Shown here one piece after another: positions 1 to 7,966 of a stretch of 64,000 nt of DNA; the first letter of the stretch is position 1; every line of letters starts with the position of its first letter. Made by a program: the position numbers and the translations under genes. Origin of the DNA: Acuticoccus sp039034015 (GTDB taxonomy: Bacteria > Pseudomonadota > Alphaproteobacteria > Rhizobiales > Amorphaceae); NCBI GenBank assembly GCA_039034015.1, contig JBCCBM010000003.1:124001-188000 (forward strand). Reading direction: 5' to 3'. Below the pieces are notes generated by a model that made no database searches, was not told the DNA's origin, and saw nothing but the letters and a program-made list of their open reading frames with translations.

Positions 1-142
1 AAAAGGTGCGCAGGGTCGAGGGCTTGAGCACATCGTGGCCGCCCTCGGTGAGGGCGCGGGCGATGAGCCGGGCAAAGGTGCGATCGCCGGAGGGGACCGG
101 GTGATCGGGCGGCTTCATGGGCGTCAGATACGCAATCCTCAC
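1..142 (-). CDS. glycosyltransferase, N-terminal fragment (runs off window)
   Basis: Only the first 47 codons are inside the window. The GTG start overlaps the TGA of the upstream glycosyltransferase (GTGA, 139-142), which is typical translational coupling. The visible residues begin VRIAYLTPMKPPDHPVPSGD and continue with RTFARLIARALTEGGHDV, the usual first beta strand, glycine-poor loop and helix of a GT-B family 4 glycosyltransferase N-terminal domain. It would transfer a sugar from a nucleotide or lipid donor onto a glycan acceptor in the cytoplasm. It follows two other glycosyltransferase genes on the same strand, so all three probably build one polysaccharide. The donor, acceptor and full length cannot be seen. 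Confidence 0.7.
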   Translation of the reverse strand, partial: MRIAYLTPMKPPDHPVPSGDRTFARLIARALTEGGHDVLKPSTLRTF

Positions 143-1350
143 CCGGGGGCCGAGAGGGTGGCCAGGCGCTCGGTCAGCCGGTCAAGCCCCGGATCGGGGG
201 AGAAATCGCGCATCACGCGCGCGCGGCCGGCAGCGCCCAGGCGCGCGCGCAAGGGTTTGTCGGCGGCAAGGGTCGCCAGCGCTTCGCCAAGAGTTTTCGG
301 GTCGCGCGGGGGGACGAGGCAGCCGGTCGCCTCCGTCACAATTTCGGGGACAGCGGACACCTTTGTGCTCACCACCGGGAGCGCCATCGCCATCGCCTCC
401 ATGATGACGTTGGGCAGGCCATCGCGATCACCATTTTTGGCAATGCGGGAGGCCAGGACGAAGATGTCAGCCTCCGCGTACGCCTTCGCCACCTCCTCTT
501 TTGGGAGGGCGCCGCGAAAGTCCACGCGATCGGCAATGGAAAGTTTTGTTGCAAGCGCCTTCAGCCGCGCAATCAGCGCGCCGCCGCCCACATGCACAAA
601 GCGCCAGTCGAGCGTCCCGGGGAGTTTGGCAAGGGCGCGCAAGACGTCGTCGAGCCCCTTTTTCTCCACCGCGCGGCACACCGACAAGACCGTGAGCGGG
701 CCCTTGCGGGTTTTGGGCGGGGTGAAGCCGGTCGTGTCGAGGCCGTGGTAGACAAGGTCGATCTTGGCGGGGTCGTCGGCAAGGTCGCGCAGGACGGCAG
801 CGTTATAGGCCGTGCAGGTGGCGCCCCAGGCGGCATCGGCGATCTTGGTGCGGAGATCCCAATCGGGGCTTGTATAAATGTCTTTGGCGTGCGCGGAGAA
901 GGCGAAGGGGAGGCCGCGCATCAGCGCCGCATAGCGGGCGACGGAGGCGGGGGTGTGCAGATAGTGCACATAGATCCCGGCGGTTTCGGGCGGGAGTTCG
1001 GCGGCGAGCACCGCGGCCTGGCCAAAGCGGCGGCGCCGGCTGGCGGAGCGGTCGCGCGCAAGGTCGGCGGCGTAGGCGGCCTTTGCAGCCTCATAACCGG
1101 GCAGCGTTGCGGCGGTTTTGCGGGCGGCGGCAACGCGGGCGGGGTCATCGCGCAGATATTCGGGAAGGTATGTGACCGGGGCGGTGATCGCCCGGTGGAC
1201 GGGGTGGACGGCCCCATCCGTGGGGCGGCGGAGCGACCAGATGCCGAAAGCGACGCCGCGCTTTTCTAAGCCGTGGAGCTCTTGGGCGATGAAAGTTTCC
1301 GACAGGCGCGGATAACCCTTCATCACCACGGCGAGGGTGGGGTTTGCCAC
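139..1350 (-). CDS. family 4 glycosyltransferase
   Basis: A 403-residue GT-B glycosyltransferase. The N-terminal domain carries YPRLSETFIAQELHGLEKRG, typical of colanic-acid and exopolysaccharide family 4 enzymes. The C-terminal donor-binding domain has DIFVLASR and PNVIMEAMAMALPVVST, the acidic-helix region that contacts the nucleotide sugar. I chose the GTG at 1350 because it lies 4 bases after the stop of the preceding gene and gives the normal family length; the frame is open further upstream, but only as an overlap with that gene. It sits between two other glycosyltransferases in a minus-strand operon. The sugar and linkage cannot be predicted. Confidence 0.88.
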   Translation of the reverse strand: MANPTLAVVMKGYPRLSETFIAQELHGLEKRGVAFGIWSLRRPTDGAVHPVHRAITAPVTYLPEYLRDDPARVAAARKTAATLPGYEAAKAAYAADLARDRSASRRRRFGQAAVLAAELPPETAGIYVHYLHTPASVARYAALMRGLPFAFSAHAKDIYTSPDWDLRTKIADAAWGATCTAYNAAVLRDLADDPAKIDLVYHGLDTTGFTPPKTRKGPLTVLSVCRAVEKKGLDDVLRALAKLPGTLDWRFVHVGGGALIARLKALATKLSIADRVDFRGALPKEEVAKAYAEADIFVLASRIAKNGDRDGLPNVIMEAMAMALPVVSTKVSAVPEIVTEATGCLVPPRDPKTLGEALATLAADKPLRARLGAAGRARVMRDFSPDPGLDRLTERLATLSAPG

Positions 1351-1354
1351 GGGG

Positions 1355-2566
1355 CTAGCGCACCAGGGCGAGCGGTGGCCGGGCGCGCCCTTCAGCCAAG
1401 ATTTGGCGGGTGCGCGCGTTGATGACGTCGAGCCCGCCCAAAAGGTCGGTGTGCCGCGCGGCGGAGGGGGGCGGGCGACCGGGGAGCTCTGCCAGCGCGT
1501 CCAGCATGATCTCTGTGTCCCTGTAGCGCTCGATGGGGAGGCAGGTGACGAGGCCCGCATCCTCGGCCTTTTTGGCGCGGATCGCCTGTTCGCGTCGGGG
1601 GATGACGCGGGGCACGAGGAGCGTTGGTTTGTCGAACGACAGGATTTCGCAAAAAATGTTGTAGCCGCCCATGCCGACAATGGCGGTGGCGCCCGCCATC
1701 AAGGGCTCGATGGTGGGGGTGAAGCGGATCATGTGCACGGTGCGCAGCGCGTCCGCCCGGGCTTTGAAGGTGGCCTGCTGATCGGCCGGCATGAAGGGGC
1801 CGAGCACAATGCAGGCCGGAAAGAGCGGGCGCGCATGCGTCTCATAGGCGCGAAGGACCCAGTCGATCAGCTCCATCCCATCGCCGCCGCCGCCGGGGGT
1901 CACCAAGATGTAGGGCTCGCCGTTGAAGGGGATGGTCTCGTGGGTGCCCTCCGCGGCGGGGATCTCGCGCCGCAAGAAGCCAGTGTAGAGCATTTTTTCC
2001 CGCACGCGGGGGCTGACGGGGATGCCGTCCAGGGGGTCGTGGATCGTCTCTTTGCCGTAAACCCAGATTTCGTCGTAGTAGGTTTCGAGCGCGCTGACGG
2101 CGTCTTTGCGGGCCCACTCGTCGGCAAGGCTCACGGGGTCGTCCATCACATCGCGCAGGCCAAGGACGAGGCGGGTGCCGCGGCCGGCAAGGCGCTCCAG
2201 CATGGGGCGGACCTCACCGCGCAGGCCCAGCGGCTCCTTGTCGACAATCACAATGTCAGGGTCGAACGCTTCGGCCGTGTGCTCGATGATCGAGGCCCGC
2301 AGTTTCAGCATGTGGTCAATGTCGAGCTTGAGCGACAGGGGGGAATATTCTCCGTTGCGCAGCTTGATGACGCCGGGGACGCGCACAAAGTCGACCCGGG
2401 ATCGAAAGTCAAAGCTTCCGATGATCGGCGAGCCTGACAGGATGATGACGGACAGGCGGCCCATGGCGCCCACCATCGCGTGGGCGATCGCGCGGCAGCG
2501 GCGAAGGTGCCCGAGCCCGAACGAATCGTGGCTGTAGATCAAGATACGCGGTTGGCTCGTCGGCAT
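1355..2566 (-). CDS. predicted glycosyltransferase, MurG-like (COG4671 type)
   Basis: A 403-residue protein starting with ILIYSHDSFGLGHLRRC, the hallmark N-terminus of the COG4671 predicted glycosyltransferases, which are distant relatives of MurG. The C-terminal half has the GT28-like sequences VTPGGGGDG and VGMGGYNIFCEIL followed by a basic stretch (PRVIPRREQAIRA), where UDP-sugar enzymes bind the donor. It is the first gene of the three-gene minus-strand glycosyltransferase set and is divergent from the ABC-like gene at 2650, separated by 83 bases. The acceptor is unknown. The enzyme family is well supported; the pathway is inference. Confidence 0.82.
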   Translation of the reverse strand: MPTSQPRILIYSHDSFGLGHLRRCRAIAHAMVGAMGRLSVIILSGSPIIGSFDFRSRVDFVRVPGVIKLRNGEYSPLSLKLDIDHMLKLRASIIEHTAEAFDPDIVIVDKEPLGLRGEVRPMLERLAGRGTRLVLGLRDVMDDPVSLADEWARKDAVSALETYYDEIWVYGKETIHDPLDGIPVSPRVREKMLYTGFLRREIPAAEGTHETIPFNGEPYILVTPGGGGDGMELIDWVLRAYETHARPLFPACIVLGPFMPADQQATFKARADALRTVHMIRFTPTIEPLMAGATAIVGMGGYNIFCEILSFDKPTLLVPRVIPRREQAIRAKKAEDAGLVTCLPIERYRDTEIMLDALAELPGRPPPSAARHTDLLGGLDVINARTRQILAEGRARPPLALVR

Positions 2567-2611
2567 GCCACTGTCGTCCGTCGGTCATGCGGGACTAACC
2601 CAAACTCCGCC

Positions 2612-2639
2612 TTGCGACAATCGTCGCGCCTGTTACGCT
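2612..2639 (+). promoter_or_regulatory. possible promoter for the ABC-like operon
   Basis: TTGCGA at 2612-2617 and TACGCT at 2634-2639 are 16 bases apart in the only gap between the divergent genes. The start codon at 2650 lies just past the expected transcription start, so the mRNA would have almost no leader. The boxes are weak matches and this is a guess. Confidence 0.25.
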
Positions 2640-2649
2640 CCCGCGCCGT

Positions 2650-5280
2650 ATGGAACGCACGTTGTTCGGCTTTATCTGGCGGTACTCCAAACGCCAGCAG
2701 ATCATCATCCTCGTGATGACGGTGATCTCGTTTCCGATCCTCTACATGACGCTGGAATTGCCCAAGTGGATCGTCAACGATGCGATCTCGGGCGAAGTGT
2801 TTCCGAAGACAATTTTTGGGTTTGAGCTCGATCAGATCCCGTATCTGATTGCGCTGTGTTTCATGTTTTTGGGACTGGTGGTCCTCAACAACGTCGTCAA
2901 ATATCTCATGAACATGACGAAGGGTGTTGCGGGTGAGCGAATGCTCCGCCGCCTTCGGTTCATGCTTTATGATTCGGTGTTGCGGTTCCGCCTGTCACGC
3001 TTTCGCCGCGTGTCGGGCGGGGAGATCATCCCGATGATCACCGCCGAGGTGGAAGACGTTGGCGTTTTCATCGGTGAAGCGATCGCAACGCCAGCGTTCC
3101 AGGGCGGAACGCTGATGGTGTACGTGGTCTTCATCTTCGCGCAGGACCCGTTTTTGGGCGCGGCGGCCGTCTCGCTTTATCCGCTGCAGGCGTATGTGAT
3201 CCCAAAGCTGCAGCGGCGGATCATTCTTTTGACGCGCGAGCGGATCAAAAACATCCGCACCGTGTCCGATCGCATCAACGAGAGTGTGGGGGCGGCCGCC
3301 GACATTCACGCCAACGACACAGCGCGCTATCACCTGGCCGATCTCTCCGACCGGCTCTTCGTGAATTATCGGATCAGGCTTGCGATTTTCAAGCGCAAGT
3401 TCATGATCAAATTCCTCAACAATTTCCTCAATCAATTGCCGCCGTTCTTCTTCTATTCAGTCGGCGGATACCTTGTCATCCAAGGGGAGTTGTCGTTTGG
3501 CGCGCTGGTGGCGGTCTTGGCGGCGTACAAGGACCTTGCCTCTCCGTGGAAAGAGCTTCTGAACTGGTATCAAAATCTTGCCAACGTGTCGGTCAAATAC
3601 CAAACGGTGGTGGAGAATTTTGACGTTGACGATTCGCTGCCGGCCAAAAAGTTCGCCAGCGATGCGGCGGATGCCACCACCATCGACAAGCGCGACCTGG
3701 CGCTGAAGGGCGCCTCAGCCTCCGCCGGCGGCAGCGAGCCTGACTTTGTGGATGTGTCGCTGGAGGCGCCGGAGGGCACGGCCCTGGCCGTTTTCGGGCG
3801 GGATGGCTCGGGCCGGGCGGAACTCTTGATGACGATGGCAGGGCTCGTGGAGCCGATGGCGGGGCGGGTGACGCTGGGCGGGCATCCGGTCGCCGACCTC
3901 TCCCACGCGTCCATCGCGAACGTCGTGTCGTACGTGGGCAGCGACCCTTATGTGTTTAACGATTCCATCCGGGGCAACGTGGTCTACGGGCTTCAGCTGG
4001 GGCCAAAGGGCGAGGGGCAGGACGAGTTCGTCGACCTTCGCCGGACCGAGGCCGCGCTCACCGGCAACTCGCTCCTGGATGTGACCGCGCCCTGGGAGGA
4101 CTTTTCCCGAGCGGGGGTGGAAAGCGCGGCCGACCTCGACACGCGGCTCTTGTCCCTCTTCACCCTTGTCGGGCTGGGGAACGACCTGTTCCGCCTGGGG
4201 CTCTCATCACACCTTCCGGCCTCGGATGATCCAGCGTTCAACGAAGGGGTGTTGGCGGCGCGGGAGGAGGTGATCCGCCGGGTGGAGAGCGATGACACCT
4301 GGGCCGACCTGGTGGAGCTGTGGCACCCTGAAAAATTCAACATGTCGGCCACCATTGGCGAAAACACGCTGTTTGGCCTGCCATGCGATGCCTCGCGAAA
4401 GGTGTGGGAGTGCGCGTCGGACGCGGTGGTGCGCGAGGCTCTGAAAGACGCCGGCATTTTGGACCGCCTGGTGACGATGGGCGTCAACGTTGCCGAAACC
4501 ATGATCGAGCTTTTTGCCGACACCGGCGCCGATGCCAGCCTCATGGGCGACTACTCGTTCCTCTCCGCCGATGAGACGCCGCTCTTTGAGCAGCGGCTGC
4601 GCAAATTCCGCCAAAAGGGCGCCGGCGGCATGGGCGATGATGACCGCGCAGCGTTCGTGAACCTTGCCTTCCGCATTGTGCCCGGGCGCCACCGCATCGT
4701 CACCATCGATGAGGAGACCGAAACTGCGCTTGTCGCTGCGCGCGGAAAGATTCGCGAGCATCTGAAGCCGCGCGATGGCTACAGCCTCTTTGAGCGTGGC
4801 AGCTATTTGGCGCCGCTGTCGGTGGAGGAGAACGTTTTGTTCGGCAAACCGCGGGTGGATCGGCGCGGCGCACGGGACAAGATCGACCAGTTTTTGCGTG
4901 ACACCATCACCGAGCTTGGCCTGCGCGGGGCGATTGAGCGGGCGGGGCTTTCGTTCCGCGTGGGGGTCGCGGGCGGGCGGCTTTCGGCAAGCCAACGGCG
5001 GCGCATTGGCCTTGTGCGCGCGCTGGTGAAGCGGCCGCAAATCTTGATGTTCGACACCATCACCGATGGCGACGGGGCGCTGATGGATCGCATTTTGCAA
5101 AACACCGACCGTGAGGCGAACACCGTGATTGTCGGCACCACCGATCCGGAGATTGCGCGGCGTCTGCCGGCTGTTGCCGTCCTTCGGGAGGGACGGTTGG
5201 TCGCAAGCGGCAGTTGGGCTAGCGTGAAGGGTGCGGCCATCGACGGCGCAGCGCCGCAGGACGAGAGGGACGCGTCATGA
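2650..5280 (+). CDS. ABC-exporter-like membrane protein with degenerate, expanded nucleotide-binding domain
   Basis: An 876-residue protein. Residues 1-320 form an ABC type-1 exporter membrane domain with about six helices. The nucleotide-binding region starts near residue 365 and is abnormal. The Walker A position reads GRDGSGRA (383-390), with Arg for Lys and Ala for Ser/Thr. The signature is LSASQ (778-782), not LSGGQ. Walker B is ILMFDT (798-803), with Thr for the catalytic Glu. The switch His is replaced in VGTTDPE (828-834). About 300 extra residues lie between Walker A and the signature and carry three copies of a motif like that after the Q-loop: SIRGNVVYG (439-447), TIGENTLFG (568-576) and LSVEENVLFG (723-732). 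It is coupled to the cyclic-nucleotide-binding gene by an ATGA overlap. It probably binds ATP poorly or not at all; substrate unknown. Confidence 0.85.
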   Translation: MERTLFGFIWRYSKRQQIIILVMTVISFPILYMTLELPKWIVNDAISGEVFPKTIFGFELDQIPYLIALCFMFLGLVVLNNVVKYLMNMTKGVAGERMLRRLRFMLYDSVLRFRLSRFRRVSGGEIIPMITAEVEDVGVFIGEAIATPAFQGGTLMVYVVFIFAQDPFLGAAAVSLYPLQAYVIPKLQRRIILLTRERIKNIRTVSDRINESVGAAADIHANDTARYHLADLSDRLFVNYRIRLAIFKRKFMIKFLNNFLNQLPPFFFYSVGGYLVIQGELSFGALVAVLAAYKDLASPWKELLNWYQNLANVSVKYQTVVENFDVDDSLPAKKFASDAADATTIDKRDLALKGASASAGGSEPDFVDVSLEAPEGTALAVFGRDGSGRAELLMTMAGLVEPMAGRVTLGGHPVADLSHASIANVVSYVGSDPYVFNDSIRGNVVYGLQLGPKGEGQDEFVDLRRTEAALTGNSLLDVTAPWEDFSRAGVESAADLDTRLLSLFTLVGLGNDLFRLGLSSHLPASDDPAFNEGVLAAREEVIRRVESDDTWADLVELWHPEKFNMSATIGENTLFGLPCDASRKVWECASDAVVREALKDAGILDRLVTMGVNVAETMIELFADTGADASLMGDYSFLSADETPLFEQRLRKFRQKGAGGMGDDDRAAFVNLAFRIVPGRHRIVTIDEETETALVAARGKIREHLKPRDGYSLFERGSYLAPLSVEENVLFGKPRVDRRGARDKIDQFLRDTITELGLRGAIERAGLSFRVGVAGGRLSASQRRRIGLVRALVKRPQILMFDTITDGDGALMDRILQNTDREANTVIVGTTDPEIARRLPAVAVLREGRLVASGSWASVKGAAIDGAAPQDERDAS

Positions 5281-5735
5281 GCCTGGAGAGCGATCTGGCC
5301 GCGCTTCGAAAGGTCCCGCTTTTCCGGGGCGTGGACGATCAAAAGCTCAAGCTTCTGGCCTTCATGTCTGAGCGGACGCGGTTTGAGGTGGGCGAAGATT
5401 TGATGACCGAGGGCGCCTATGGCGATGTGGCCTACATCATTTTGGGCGGCCAGGCCGACATTGTGATCAACACCCCCGGCGGCGAGCAGACGGTCGCCAA
5501 GGTGGGTGAAAACGATTTTGTGGGCGAAATTGCGATCCTCATCGATGTGCCGCGCACCGCAACAGTGCGCGCAGCCTCCACAGTCGTGGCGCTGGGGATC
5601 GAGAAGGACCAATTTTTCAAGCTCCTCACCAATTTTCCGGACATGGCAGTGGAGGTGATGCGCGCGCTCGCCCACCGGTTGGAGCGCACCACCCGTGAGG
5701 TGGGCACCTTGCGCGCTGCCGTGGCAAAGGGCTGA
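5277..5735 (+). CDS. stand-alone cyclic-nucleotide-binding domain protein
   Basis: A 152-residue protein that is almost entirely one Crp-type cyclic-nucleotide-binding fold, with no helix-turn-helix or catalytic domain after it. The phosphate-binding cassette FVGEIAILIDVPRTATVRA (about residues 81-99) keeps the Glu that contacts ribose and the Arg that contacts the cyclic phosphate, so cAMP or cGMP binding is plausible. The short C-terminal helix ends the protein. It overlaps the ABC-like gene by 4 bases and is followed 2 bases later by the metallo-hydrolase gene, so the three are almost certainly one operon. It may act as a regulatory subunit of the ABC-like protein; that is inference. Confidence 0.87.
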   Translation: MSLESDLAALRKVPLFRGVDDQKLKLLAFMSERTRFEVGEDLMTEGAYGDVAYIILGGQADIVINTPGGEQTVAKVGENDFVGEIAILIDVPRTATVRAASTVVALGIEKDQFFKLLTNFPDMAVEVMRALAHRLERTTREVGTLRAAVAKG

Positions 5736-5737
5736 CG

Positions 5738-6577
5738 GTGTCGCTCTCGGTCTCGTTTTGGGGCGTTCGCGGGTCGATCCCCGCCCCGGGGCCCGACACG
5801 CTGCGCTATGGCGGCGAGACGACGGCGATGGAGGTGCGCCTTGGCGCGCGCCGCGTGTTGATCGACTGCGGGTCGGGCGTGCGCATGGCGGGCGCTGCAC
5901 TGCGGATGGAGGCGATCGACCGGCTCGACGTTCTCTTCACCCACACGCATCTGGATCACATTTGCGGTCTGCCCTTCTTTTGCCTCGCCTATGATCCGGC
6001 GATCCGCGTCAACCTTTGGGCCGGCCACATCCCCCCCGGCGGCACGCTGAACGAGATTGTGGAGCGCTTGATGTCACCGCCGATCTTCCCGGTGGCGACC
6101 TCCGCGCTCAACAACACGCATTTTTGCAATTTTGCGTGCGGCGACACCATCGACCTTGGCGAGGGGCTGACGGTCCGCACAACGCGCCTCAACCACCCCG
6201 GCCGCGCCACCGGCTACCGGTTTGACCATGAGGGCGCCTCCCTCGCCATCGTGACCGACCATGAGCATGGCGATGCTGCCATCGACAGCGCGCTGGAGGC
6301 CTTTGTGCAAGGCGCCTCGCTGATGATCTACGACGCCATGTACACCGACGACGAGTACCAAAACTTTGTCGGCTGGGGTCATTCCACCCCCGGCCAAGGG
6401 CTGGCGCTCGCTGAGCGGGCGGGGGTGGGGCACACCGTCCTTTTTCATCACGACCCCAAGCGGGGGGACGATGCGCTGGATGCGCTTGCCGCCGCATTGC
6501 CGACCCGCGCCTCGTTTGCGCGGCAGGGGACGATGGTGTCGGTTGAAGAGGGGGTGGCGGTTACCCGCCCTTTTTGA
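5738..6577 (+). CDS. MBL-fold metallo-hydrolase
   Basis: A 279-residue metallo-beta-lactamase-fold protein, close to full family length. It opens with VSFWGVRGSIPAPGP, seen in the RNase Z/phosphodiesterase-like branch, and has the metal-binding motif THTHLDH (HxHxDH, near residues 68-74). Further ligands are likely in LNHPG and VTDHEH and near the C-terminal FHHDP. GTG start, 2 bases after the cyclic-nucleotide-binding gene. Members cleave phosphoesters or other ester bonds with two zinc or iron ions; a cyclic-nucleotide phosphodiesterase role would fit the upstream gene but is not proven. Its 3' end overlaps the convergent TusA-like gene by 17 bases. Confidence 0.85.
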   Translation: MSLSVSFWGVRGSIPAPGPDTLRYGGETTAMEVRLGARRVLIDCGSGVRMAGAALRMEAIDRLDVLFTHTHLDHICGLPFFCLAYDPAIRVNLWAGHIPPGGTLNEIVERLMSPPIFPVATSALNNTHFCNFACGDTIDLGEGLTVRTTRLNHPGRATGYRFDHEGASLAIVTDHEHGDAAIDSALEAFVQGASLMIYDAMYTDDEYQNFVGWGHSTPGQGLALAERAGVGHTVLFHHDPKRGDDALDALAAALPTRASFARQGTMVSVEEGVAVTRPF

Positions 6578-6791
6578 TGTAGAAATCGGTCGCGTCGCCG
6601 GTCCTGGTTTGGCCGACGAGGGCGTGGCCGTCCTCATTGCAAAAGTGCGGCACATCGATGGCGGCGAGGGGGTCATCACTGGTGAGGCGCAGGACGGCGC
6701 CGATTGCGAGCCCCTTTATCCGCTTGCGCGCCTTGAGGACGGGGAGCGGGCAACGCTGTCCCGTGGTGTCGAGCGTTTCGTCAAACAGCAT
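6561..6791 (-). CDS. TusA/SirA-like sulfurtransferase
   Basis: A 76-residue protein of the TusA (SirA/YeeD) family. The diagnostic GQRCPLPVLKARK near the N-terminus contains the Cys-Pro-x-Pro motif whose cysteine carries persulfide sulfur. These small cytoplasmic proteins pass sulfur from a cysteine desulfurase to acceptors such as tRNA thiolation enzymes or molybdenum cofactor enzymes. It is the last gene of the minus-strand accessory arm of the formate dehydrogenase island, overlapping the upstream gene by one base. The setting suggests it helps supply the sulfur that FdhD puts on the cofactor; this is inference. The 3' end overlaps the MBL gene. Confidence 0.85.
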   Translation of the reverse strand: MLFDETLDTTGQRCPLPVLKARKRIKGLAIGAVLRLTSDDPLAAIDVPHFCNEDGHALVGQTRTGDATDFYIKKGG

Positions 6792-7264
6792 CAGCTGCCG
6801 TGGACGGCAAACGCGTCGAGGGAGGCGGACCGCGGCTTCACCGCCCGCAACTTTTCGCGCACGCCAACGGCCTCCAGCGTGCGCTCCACAACCAGGAGCG
6901 TGTTGGCCTCATGGTCCTCGCAAAGGCTGACCATGTGGGCGATCTCATCGGCGGCGACGGGCTCGGCCGCGGCCGCGGATGGCGCGCCATAGCGGGCCAC
7001 AAAGTGCGCGGCGAGGGTTTTGGTGAGCGCCGCGCGCTCAGGCTCTGTGATGTCGGCGACGGCCACCAGCGTTGCGCGGCCAAAGCTTTCCAGCCCCAGC
7101 CAGCCGTTGGCAAAGGCCTGGCGCTGTTTGCCGGTGAGGTCGTCCTCGGTCCAGTTGGAGAATTCGAACGCGCCGGAGATGGCCCACTCGCCCGCCTCCG
7201 CGGCGACGGTAAAGACGTTCTCATCGCTCTCATCAAGGCGGATGACGCGGGCAAGGCGGCTCAT
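6791..7264 (-). CDS. uncharacterised accessory protein of the formate dehydrogenase island (DUF6505-like)
   Basis: A 157-residue soluble protein without a signal peptide or membrane segment. I recognise it only as resembling the short family I recall as DUF6505, which occurs in formate dehydrogenase loci of alphaproteobacteria. Visible features are an aromatic and acidic N-terminal half (GAFEFSNWTEDDLTGKQRQA), a helical centre and no cysteine motif that would suggest a cluster or metal site. It lies between the TusA-like gene (one-base overlap) and the biotin/lipoate ligase-like gene. It probably has a maturation or assembly role, judged only from position. Confidence 0.6.
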   Translation of the reverse strand: MSRLARVIRLDESDENVFTVAAEAGEWAISGAFEFSNWTEDDLTGKQRQAFANGWLGLESFGRATLVAVADITEPERAALTKTLAAHFVARYGAPSAAAAEPVAADEIAHMVSLCEDHEANTLLVVERTLEAVGVREKLRAVKPRSASLDAFAVHGS

Positions 7265-7315
7265 GGCAGGTCCCCAGTTGGTGTCACAATCCGCGCTCTC
7301 TCGGGTCCGCGCAAG

Positions 7316-7966
7316 TCAGGCAAGGTGCGCGGTGAGCGGGGTGATGGTGGTGGCCCCATCCGTGCGGGTGATGCGCCCGCCCGCTTCATCGAGCCCCACC
7401 GTTGCGTCCTCCCGCCAGAGCTTTGCGCCGAACGCGGCAAGGACGGGGGCGGGCCCCTCATGCTCCAACGTGTAGAGCCACGAGAGCGTGTGACGGGCGA
7501 TGGCGGGGGCGAGGGTTTCGGCGCTAAGCGCGGCGCCCTCTTCGGAAAGGGATGTTGTGTTTGGCGCATGGCCGGGCTCACCGTCTGAGGCAAGGCGCAG
7601 CGTGGCGGCGACGATGAGCCAATCGGGCTCTTCGTCCGGCGCGCTGTGGCTGGCGGCAGCGTTCAGCGCGCCCCATTCGGCGCCATTTAGCAGCAGCGTT
7701 GCCGGCCAGCGCACGAAAACGCCCACCTCCGGCGGGGCAAGCGCGCCGATGGCATCCGCGACCCCGAGGGCGAGCGCGGGCATCGCCACCATCGCGGTGC
7801 TGAGGGGCATCTCGGGCGCGAGCTCCAGCGCCATCGCGAGGGTCTTGTCTGTGGCGGCGGTGTGGAGGCGCGCCGGGGCGCTCTCGGCCCGGGCGGCGGC
7901 AAGGGCAAGGGCAAACGGGTCGCCCTCGACGTGCGCCACCGACAAGAGGGGCGGAAAGTCCGTCAA
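7316..7966 (-). CDS. biotin/lipoate A/B protein ligase family protein
   Basis: A 216-residue protein read from a TTG that overlaps the stop of the mrp gene (TTGA, 7963-7966). A much longer upstream reading in this frame exists but is Arg/Pro-rich and lies inside mrp, so I rejected it. The sequence has the alternating strand/helix pattern of the BPL/LplA/LipB fold, including VGVFVRWPATLLLNGAEWGA, where Lys or Arg before the adenylate pocket is usual. I do not see the full GRGRxG biotin-ligase loop, so it may not be a true ligase. Homologues sit in formate dehydrogenase clusters with DUF3305/DUF3306 genes. Function there is unknown. Confidence 0.65.
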   Translation of the reverse strand: MTDFPPLLSVAHVEGDPFALALAAARAESAPARLHTAATDKTLAMALELAPEMPLSTAMVAMPALALGVADAIGALAPPEVGVFVRWPATLLLNGAEWGALNAAASHSAPDEEPDWLIVAATLRLASDGEPGHAPNTTSLSEEGAALSAETLAPAIARHTLSWLYTLEHEGPAPVLAAFGAKLWREDATVGLDEAGGRITRTDGATTITPLTAHLA

